Shown piece after piece: positions 58,625 through 64,000 of a stretch of 64,000 bases of DNA. The position numbers were made by a program, and so were the translations under genes. The notes under the pieces are model-generated. The model did no database searches. It had not been told where the DNA came from and saw only the letters and a program-made list of their open reading frames with translations. The DNA comes from Bacillus sp. (in: firmicutes) (GTDB lineage Bacteria > Bacillota > Bacilli > Bacillales > Bacillaceae), in NCBI GenBank assembly GCA_031180805.1, contig JAPSLL010000016.1, forward strand, positions 1-64,000, read 5' to 3'. Each line of letters opens with the position of its first letter. The first letter of the stretch is position 1.

Positions 58625-59080
58625 ATGATGGAAGTAAAAGATATTGTCGATATAAATACAATCAAAACCAACATAAATGTTAAAAGCAAGGAAGAAGCCA
58701 TCCAAGAATTAGCAGAGGTGTTGCTACAAAATGAATACATTACAGATATTAAAGAGTTTTTAAAAGATATCTATGCTAGGGAAGCAGTGGGACAAACTGG
58801 AATCGGAAATTATATTGCGATTCCTCATGGTAATAGTCATTCTGTAAAAAAAATAGGAGTAGCAATTGGAATTACACAGAAAGAAATCCCTTGGGAGACA
58901 CTCGATGGGAAAGGTGTAAAGGGGATCATACTTTTTGCTGTGGGAAAAGAAAATGATGGATCACAACAACATCTAAAATTATTATCACTATTTGCAAGAA
59001 AATTGGGAAACGATGAAGTCGTTGAGAAAATGCTACAGTCGAAAGATGCTGAAGACGTGAAAGATGCTTTATGTAATTAA
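58625..59080 (+). CDS. PTS fructose-type EIIA component
   Basis: The 151-aa protein is a PTS_EIIA_2 domain with the active histidine in GNYIAIPHGNSH (His68 from the first ATG). It contains the usual VGQTGIGN segment. The Shine-Dalgarno aggagggg lies 3-6 nt before two tandem ATG codons. It should receive phosphate from HPr and pass it to EIIB. Confidence 0.93.
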   Translation: MMEVKDIVDINTIKTNINVKSKEEAIQELAEVLLQNEYITDIKEFLKDIYAREAVGQTGIGNYIAIPHGNSHSVKKIGVAIGITQKEIPWETLDGKGVKGIILFAVGKENDGSQQHLKLLSLFARKLGNDEVVEKMLQSKDAEDVKDALCN

Positions 59081-59109
59081 AAAGACTTTTAGTAATAGGG
59101 GGGGTAAAA

Positions 59110-60204
59110 ATGAGTAAAATAAAAAATTTAAATCTTAAAGGTCATTTATTGACGGCAATTTCATATTTAATTCCAATTGTGTGTGGTGCAGGTTTTTTAA
59201 TCGCAATTGGTATGGCTTTTGGAGGTACTAGTCAAGGCACATTAGTACAAGGTGAATTTTCCATTTGGGATGCTTTAGCAACTATGGGTGGGGCTGGCTT
59301 AGGTTTGCTACCTGTCGTTATATCTACAGGGATTTCTTATTCAATTGCAGGAAAACCAGGAATCGCTCCAGGTTTTATAATTGGTTTAACTGCTAATGCA
59401 ATTGGTGCTGGATTCATTGGTGGGATTTTAGGAGGTTACTTATCGGGTTATCTTGCTGTAGCTGTTTTAAAACATGTTAAAGTTCCTAGCTGGGCTAAAG
59501 GATTAATGCCTACTTTAATTATTCCATTTTTGACCTCTATTATTGGTGGATTAATCATGGTTTATATTATCGGTATCCCGGTCGCTGCTTTTACATCGTT
59601 ATTAACAAATGCATTAAACGGTTTAGGGTCTTCTTCATTGTTAGTATTTGGTGCAATTATAGGTTTATTGAGCGGAGTAGATTTTGGTGGGCCCATTAAC
59701 AAGACGGTATTTGCCTTTGTATTGACAATACAGGCAGAAGGAATTAATGGACCTATTACAGCCTTACAATTAGTAAATACAGCAACACCTATTGGATTTG
59801 GGTTAGCTTACTTTATAGCAAAAATGTTTGGTAAAAACATCTATACACCAGTAGAAACTGAGGCTTTGAAATCGGCAGTTCCAATGGGTGTTGTTAATAT
59901 TGTTGAAGGTGTTATTCCGATTGTTATGAATGATATTGTTCGTTGTGTAACGGCAGTAGCGATTGGTGGAGCGGTAGGTGGTGCCGTAACGATGGTGTTA
60001 GGAGCAGATGCAACTGTCCCATTTGGTGGCGTATTGATGTTACCAACGATGTCTCAACCATGGACAGGAGCTGTAGCCATATTAGTGAATGCTCTTGTAA
60101 CAGGGATAGCTTTGGCATTGCTTAAGAAAAATGTGAGTCTAGAAGATGAGCGAGTAGAAGTTGAAGAGGAAGACATTGATTTAGATGATATTCAAATTAT
60201 TTAA
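59110..60204 (+). CDS. PTS fructose-type EIIC membrane component
   Basis: The 364-aa protein has about nine or ten hydrophobic segments and the EIIC-fructose features GKPGIAPGFIIG (about 81-92), PTLIIPFLTSIIGGLIMVYIIG and the conserved DFGGPINKTVFAF (about 193) that takes part in sugar binding. It completes a split fructose-type PTS with separate IIA, IIB and IIC. tagggggggg precedes the ATG. Confidence 0.93.
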   Translation: MSKIKNLNLKGHLLTAISYLIPIVCGAGFLIAIGMAFGGTSQGTLVQGEFSIWDALATMGGAGLGLLPVVISTGISYSIAGKPGIAPGFIIGLTANAIGAGFIGGILGGYLSGYLAVAVLKHVKVPSWAKGLMPTLIIPFLTSIIGGLIMVYIIGIPVAAFTSLLTNALNGLGSSSLLVFGAIIGLLSGVDFGGPINKTVFAFVLTIQAEGINGPITALQLVNTATPIGFGLAYFIAKMFGKNIYTPVETEALKSAVPMGVVNIVEGVIPIVMNDIVRCVTAVAIGGAVGGAVTMVLGADATVPFGGVLMLPTMSQPWTGAVAILVNALVTGIALALLKKNVSLEDERVEVEEEDIDLDDIQII

Positions 60205-60344
60205 GCAAGATGCAAGTGAAATGAAATGTTAGGGTGCTGAAAATGTAAACGCATCAATACTTTAGGGCTGGTTGATGGGGAGACGACAAACCCTACTATT
60301 GTTTCTAAAGAAAAAATAACGGTTTTGTGGAGGAGAAACAGATT

Positions 60345-61034
60345 ATGAGAAAAGTAGAATTTTCACCATCATTGATGACAATGGACTTAGATAAGTTTAA
60401 AGAACAAATCACTTTTTTAAACAATCATGTAGACTCTTATCATATTGATATTATGGATGGGCATTATGTTCCTAATATTACATTATCACCATGGTTTATC
60501 GAAGAAGTACGAAAAATAAGTGATTTACCAATGTCCGCCCATCTTATGGTAACGGATCCAAGTTTCTGGGTTCAACAATTAATTGATTTAAAGTGCGAAT
60601 GGATTTGCATGCATGCAGAAGTACTTGATGGTTTGGCTTTTCGATTAATTGATCAAATACATGATGCTGGATTAAAAGCAGGGGTAGTATTAAATCCAGA
60701 AACGCCAATTGAAACGATTTTCCCTTATATTGAATTAGTAGATAAAATTACAATTATGACAGTGGATCCAGGGTTCGCTGGGCAACGTTTTATCGAAAGC
60801 ACCCTAGATAAAATTGTAGAATTAAGAAAACTAAGAGAAGAAAAAGGATATCAATATGTCATTGAGATGGATGGATCATCTAGTCGGAAAACATTTAAAA
60901 GAATTGATGCAGCCGGTCCTGATATTTATATCGTAGGTCGTAGCGGTTTATTTGGATTAGATGAAAATATCGAAAAATCATGGGGAATCATGTGTAAAGA
61001 TTATGAGGACATGACTGGGAAAGTAATATCATAA
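60345..61034 (+). CDS. Ketohexose-phosphate 3-epimerase, AlsE-like
   Basis: The 229-aa TIM-barrel protein has the RPE-family metal ligands His33 and Asp35, His66 and Asp176, and the catalytic Asp35/Asp176 pair. The motif SPSLMTMDLDKFKEQI, HIDIMDGHYVPNITLSP, LNPETPIE, KITIMTVDPGFAGQ and VGRSGLFGLDENIEKSW is closer to the D-allulose-6-phosphate 3-epimerase AlsE of E. coli than to housekeeping Rpe. I start at the ATG at 60345 because gaggag lies about 9 nt upstream. Its product would be D-fructose 6-phosphate. The reaction is inferred from similarity. Confidence 0.82.
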   Translation: MRKVEFSPSLMTMDLDKFKEQITFLNNHVDSYHIDIMDGHYVPNITLSPWFIEEVRKISDLPMSAHLMVTDPSFWVQQLIDLKCEWICMHAEVLDGLAFRLIDQIHDAGLKAGVVLNPETPIETIFPYIELVDKITIMTVDPGFAGQRFIESTLDKIVELRKLREEKGYQYVIEMDGSSSRKTFKRIDAAGPDIYIVGRSGLFGLDENIEKSWGIMCKDYEDMTGKVIS

Positions 61035-61104
61035 TAATTTAAAGGGACTGGGGTAAAACCCGCTATTGCGTCGAGAGGATGAACGTCGCATATTCCTCAA
61101 AAAA

Positions 61105-61147
61105 CATAAAAAAAGTGAAATCAACGGTGGATTTCACTTTTTTTATG
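61105..61147. terminator. Terminator after the PTS operon
   Basis: cataaaaaaagtgaaatc (61105-61122) and gatttcactttttttatg (61130-61147) form a perfect 18-bp stem with a 7-nt loop. It has T runs on both strands and can work in both directions. Confidence 0.92.
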
Positions 61148-61355
61148 TTTCAGAAGCTAATAACAGTGGAATTACGTTGTTAAACATAATCACCATTTAG
61201 AACTACTATCTATTGTTTGATAAATCCCTTTTAATTTTGACGACGATACATATATATAACGGGATATTATTTTATTGTGGTAAAAAATGCTAAACCTAGA
61301 TAGGACAAGAATTGTTTTGTTTCGTATTTCTTCATATTGTATATGTATATAGAAT

Positions 61356-61427
61356 AACGTGAAAAATACGGTGTTAAAGGCGATCTCACACACTCAATTC
61401 TCAAAACGCTAATGGTACGTTTCAAAG
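61356..61427 (+). repeat. Right att-like copy of the rpsI 3' end
   Basis: aacgtgaaaaatacggtgttaaaggcg (61356-61382) matches the rpsI end in 25 of 27 positions. ttctcaaaacg (61398-61408) and cgtttcaaag (61418-61427) are exact. A 2-nt deletion between blocks breaks the rpsI frame, so the copy is non-coding. The position about 5.9 kb from rpsI indicates an integrated element between the copies. Confidence 0.72.
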
Positions 61428-61430
61428 TCT

Positions 61431-61456
61431 CCCAAGCTTTATGCTTGGGTTTTTTT
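61431..61456 (+). terminator. Terminator following the right rpsI-end copy
   Basis: cccaagc (61431-61437) and gcttggg (61443-61449) form a perfect 7-bp stem with loop tttat and a T run. It stands where the rpsI terminator stands at the left copy. Confidence 0.9.
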
Positions 61457-61527
61457 ATGTTTGAAAGTAGTGTTGACAATTTAGCTAATCATTTCAACCT
61501 TCTTCAGACTTTCATTCATTGGACCAG

Positions 61528-61575
61528 CTAAACTATTACTGTAATTTTTTCGCTATCTAGTATTTGTCTTGTTCG
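61528..61575 (-). pseudogene. Possible second integrase C-terminal relic
   Basis: On the minus strand the reading gives DSEKITVIV and a stop at 61528-61530, which resembles TAQKISVVH and stop of the first remnant. The distance to the rpsI-end copy (about 101 nt) equals that of the first remnant (about 96 nt). Only about 10-15 residues can be compared, so this is uncertain. Confidence 0.4.
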
Positions 61576-61830
61576 TTATTAGGAGAAGCTATCTTAAGCA
61601 GTCTTATTTTTTTATAAAAAACAATTCACCATTATTTTGGAAAATTTAATCTAGTAATTCGTTTATGAAAACGCTATAATTATTCTATGGAACATCATAC
61701 CACGATGTGGAACAAGTTGTTGTTGAATGTTAAGTTTTGAGTCTAATCTAAAGTTGTTTTACGGAATGTTGTTATTCACCAATTAATGAAAACGCTTAAT
61801 TCAAAAAGACAATAAAGGGAGATGGAGATT
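61576..61830 (+). promoter_or_regulatory. kduI upstream region with two cre/LacI-type operator candidates
   Basis: tgaaaacgctataa (61666-61679) and tgaaaacgcttaat (61797-61810) resemble catabolite-responsive elements or sites of LacI-family regulators (CcpA or KdgR). The first overlaps a tataat at 61675-61680, which would be the -10 of a promoter whose -35 is weak (tagtaa at 17 nt). The second lies about 20 nt before the kduI start. Confidence 0.55.
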
Positions 61831-62661
61831 ATGGAAATAAGATATTCAACACACCCAGAGCAAGTAAAGGCATTTACAACAGAGGATATACGCAAGCATT
61901 ATCTCATCGAGGAATTGTTTGTACCAAATGAAATAAAGCTTGTTTATACGATGGAAGATAGAGCAATCATTGGTGGGATTACACCAACTACAGAAGCAAT
62001 CTCTTTAGAAGGCTATGATGAAATTAAAGCGGATTACTTTTTAGAGAGAAGAGAGGTTGGGATTTTTAATGTAGGTGGTCCTGGCAGCATTTCTGTAGAT
62101 GATGAGCAGTATCAAATGGAAAATAAGGATTGCTTATACGTTGGGTTGGGTAAAAGGGAATTATTGTTTTCTAGTGAAGCATCTGAAAATCCAGCAAAAT
62201 ACTATTTGTTTTCAGCACCAGCACATAAGGAGTATCCAACTCAGCACGTAGCATTCAAGGATGTTGAAGGAGACCGATTAGGATCACTTGAAAATGCCAA
62301 TGATCGTGTGATTAGAAGAATGATACATAATGAAGGAATCCAAAGCTGCCAGGTTGTGATGGGAATGACACAATTAAAGACGGGCAGTGTGTGGAACTCA
62401 ATGCCAACTCATACACATAATCGCCGTATGGAGGTATATCTTTATATCGATTTAGATGAACGATCAAGAATGTTTCATTTAATGGGAGAGCCAACAGAAA
62501 CAAGACATATTGTCATGAAAAATGAAGAAGCCGTTATTTCACCTCCTTGGTCAATTCACTGTGGAAGTGCAACGAGTAGTTATACATTTATTTGGGCAAT
62601 GGCAGGGGAAAACAAAACCTATAATGATATGGATGCCGTATCAATTGAACAATTACGCTAG
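61831..62661 (+). CDS. kduI: 5-dehydro-4-deoxy-D-glucuronate isomerase
   Basis: KduI converts 5-keto-4-deoxyuronate, a product of pectin/oligogalacturonate breakdown, to 2,5-diketo-3-deoxygluconate. The 276-aa double cupin protein has the metal ligands His194, His196, Glu201 and His243 in MPTHTHNRRMEVYLY and PPWSIHCGS, matching the E. coli KduI pattern by a constant offset. I use the second ATG (61831), about 9 nt from ggga. An earlier in-frame ATG at 61822 is possible. kdgT and kdgK follow. Confidence 0.94.
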   Translation: MEIRYSTHPEQVKAFTTEDIRKHYLIEELFVPNEIKLVYTMEDRAIIGGITPTTEAISLEGYDEIKADYFLERREVGIFNVGGPGSISVDDEQYQMENKDCLYVGLGKRELLFSSEASENPAKYYLFSAPAHKEYPTQHVAFKDVEGDRLGSLENANDRVIRRMIHNEGIQSCQVVMGMTQLKTGSVWNSMPTHTHNRRMEVYLYIDLDERSRMFHLMGEPTETRHIVMKNEEAVISPPWSIHCGSATSSYTFIWAMAGENKTYNDMDAVSIEQLR

Positions 62662-62830
62662 GTTAAAATAAATCCAAAGATCGGGGTCAATATAGAAGAC
62701 ATCTAAAGAATAAGAAAAATTCCTTTGATTTCATAATAGATAAAGAACGCATGAGCAGCATGAAAAGTCAACTCTATCTAATTAAGCCTTGAAATTACAC
62801 ATTTTAATTTGAAAGGTAAGGTAGATATTT

Positions 62831-63826
62831 ATGAAGATTATGAAGACGATTGAAAAAATCCCTGGAGGTCTAATGCTCGTTCCGTTGTTTCTCGGAGCTA
62901 TTATTCGTACACTTGCTCCAGAATCAGGGGAGTATTTCGGTTCATTTACAAATGGATTGATGACTGGAACTGTACCGATACTAGCTGTCTGGTTTTTCTG
63001 TATGGGTGCAGGAATTAACATTAAAGCAACTGGTACAGTATTAAGAAAATCCGGAACACTTGTATTGACAAAAATAGCAGTTGCCTGGTTAGTGGCAATT
63101 GTAGCGTCTCTGTTTATTCCTGATGGTGGTATTCAATCAGGCTTCTTTGCTGGATTATCAGTTCTTGCACTAGTGTCTATGATGGATATGACAAATGGTG
63201 GTTTATATGCTTCTATTATGCAACAGTATGGAACAAAAGAAGAAGCGGGTGCGTTTGTTTTAATGTCGCTAGAATCAGGACCATTAGTAACGATGTTAAT
63301 TCTCGGAACAACGGGGTTAGCTGCATTTGAACCACAGGCATTTGTCGGTGCTGTGCTACCATTTGTGGTTGGATTTATTCTTGGAAACTTAGATCAAGAT
63401 TTTCGTAATTTCTTTAGTAAGGCAACACATACGATGATTCCGTTCTTCGGATTTGCTTTAGGTAATACAATTGATTTAACTGTTATTGCACAAACGGGTC
63501 TTTTAGGAATCATTCTTGGAATTCTAGTGATTATTGTAACAGGAATACCATTAATGATTGCAGATAAATTTATTGGGGGAGGAAACGGTACAGCAGGGAT
63601 TGCGGCATCAAGTACAGCTGGTGCAGCGGTAGCAAACCCTATGATTATTGCTGAGATTAAACCTGAATTTCTTCCAGAGGCACAGTCAGCTACTGCATTA
63701 GTTGCTGCAGCTGTCATTGTTACATCGATATTAGTACCAATTTTAACAGCTTATTGGTCAAAGCATATGGATAAGAAGAATAAAAAGCCAGTTATAAAGG
63801 ATGAAAATAACGCTACTGTATTATAG
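62831..63826 (+). CDS. kdgT: 2-keto-3-deoxygluconate permease
   Basis: KdgT takes up 2-keto-3-deoxygluconate by proton symport. The 331-aa protein has about ten transmembrane segments and starts [63 protein letters not shown], as in the family. Further along are [11 protein letters not shown] and [17 protein letters not shown]. aaggtaagg precedes the ATG. The 169-nt gap after kduI has no other clear feature. Confidence 0.94.
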   Translation: MKIMKTIEKIPGGLMLVPLFLGAIIRTLAPESGEYFGSFTNGLMTGTVPILAVWFFCMGAGINIKATGTVLRKSGTLVLTKIAVAWLVAIVASLFIPDGGIQSGFFAGLSVLALVSMMDMTNGGLYASIMQQYGTKEEAGAFVLMSLESGPLVTMLILGTTGLAAFEPQAFVGAVLPFVVGFILGNLDQDFRNFFSKATHTMIPFFGFALGNTIDLTVIAQTGLLGIILGILVIIVTGIPLMIADKFIGGGNGTAGIAASSTAGAAVANPMIIAEIKPEFLPEAQSATALVAAAVIVTSILVPILTAYWSKHMDKKNKKPVIKDENNATVL

Positions 63827-63886
63827 CTTTATATGACAATATTATTTATGACGTAATACTGTCAACATTCGGGAGGGGTTTTTAAG

Positions 63887-64000
63887 GTGAGTAAAATTTT
63901 AACTGTAGGGGAACCGATGGCTTTATTTGTAGCAGAAAAGGAAGGACCATTGGAAGATGTTGAGCATTATAGTCGTTTTGTAGCAGGAGCGGAGGTTAAT
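63887..64000 (+). CDS. kdgK: 2-dehydro-3-deoxygluconokinase (partial, 5' end)
   Basis: The window ends inside this gene. The first 38 residues, beginning with GTG (SKILTVGEPMALFVAEKEG then PLEDVEHYSRFVAGAEVN), match the N-terminus of PfkB-type KDG kinases, with the GEPMA and GAEVN substrate-binding motifs. A gggagggg Shine-Dalgarno lies about 8 nt upstream. It phosphorylates KDG to KDPG, directly after KdgT. Confidence 0.9.
   Translation, partial: MSKILTVGEPMALFVAEKEGPLEDVEHYSRFVAGAEVN

Larger units (their letters stand above)
55472..61427 (+). mobile_element. Probable genomic island inserted at the rpsI 3' end
   Basis: A 5.9-kb segment is flanked by similar copies of the rpsI 3' end and carries an integrase remnant next to the left copy. 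It contains a complete sugar-uptake operon unlike the ribosomal genes before it. Recombinases of the tyrosine family often integrate at the 3' ends of conserved genes and restore them, and rpsI is recalled as a target of integrative elements in streptococci. The element looks immobile, since the integrase is only a fragment. Confidence 0.65.

Noticed and set aside
59924-60125. Small frames inside the EIIC gene
   Set aside because: They are shadow frames of a well-supported membrane protein gene.
60245-60262. cre-like tgtaaacgcatcaa before the epimerase
   Set aside because: The downstream half does not match the cre consensus, so I do not call it.
61190-61479. Minus-strand frames over the rpsI-end copy
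   Set aside because: They are AT-rich, lack a ribosome site and overlap the terminator and repeat. The repeat explanation fits better.

Overview
The window is a low-GC Gram-positive chromosome segment that matches the order around rrn-ctsR-rpoBC-S10/spc/alpha in Bacillus. Protein lengths and start regions agree closely with recalled Bacillus subtilis proteins: RpoB 1193 aa, RpoC 1199 aa, SigH 218 aa, McsB catalytic Cys167, and RpoB rifampicin-pocket numbering. It is therefore a member of the Bacillaceae. The species cannot be named from this sequence alone.

Layout. 1-603: 23S-5S spacer, a 5S rRNA gene, its terminator and a second terminator copy. 604-1305: an MgtC-family membrane protein. 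1356-5982: the CtsR-controlled stress operon ctsR-mcsA-mcsB-clpC with a clear promoter and operator. 6154-12959: radA, disA, a PIN/TRAM membrane protein, ispD, ispF and gltX. 12990-17421: a cysteine T-box leader, a degenerate Bacillaceae intergenic repeat, then cysE-cysS-mrnC-rlmB-rae1. 17429-22305: sigH, rpmG, secE, nusG and the L11-L1 and L10-L12 units. 22425-30678: rsmC-like methyltransferase, rpoB and rpoC. 30719-35520: the str operon (L7Ae-like protein, S12, S7, EF-G) and EF-Tu. 35672-50898: the S10-spc-alpha cluster from rpsJ to rplQ, including secY, adk, map, infA and rpmJ, driven by two tandem promoters. 50985-51280: two tandem degenerate intergenic repeats. 51300-55530: the energy-coupling module ecfA1-ecfA2-ecfT, truA, and rplM-rpsI behind an L13-type leader.

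The conserved core stops abruptly at the 3' end of rpsI. Just past it lies the minus-strand C-terminal remnant of a tyrosine recombinase. It is followed by a self-contained sugar operon: a PRD/EIIB-type regulator, a separate EIIA, fructose-type EIIB, a second EIIA, a fructose-type EIIC, and an epimerase that closely resembles AlsE (D-allulose-6-phosphate 3-epimerase). About 5.9 kb downstream the rpsI 3' end is present again as a decayed copy (61356-61427), also followed by a terminator and a possible second integrase-end relic at the same spacing. I read this as a genomic island, perhaps two tandem ones, inserted at rpsI. It brought a phosphotransferase route whose likely substrate is D-allulose or a similar ketohexose. 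Beyond the second copy lie kduI, kdgT and the start of kdgK, a pectin/uronate breakdown locus with two cre/LacI-like operator sequences upstream.

The strongest candidates for a little-described system are the rpsI-end island with its att-like duplication, the PTS/AlsE operon it carries, and the attenuator-like leader in front of it. Smaller leads are the intercistronic stem-loops (rpoB-rpoC, fusA-tuf, rpoA-rplQ, cysS-mrnC), a palindrome between the Shine-Dalgarno and start codon of nusG, and the degenerate Bacillaceae repeats.
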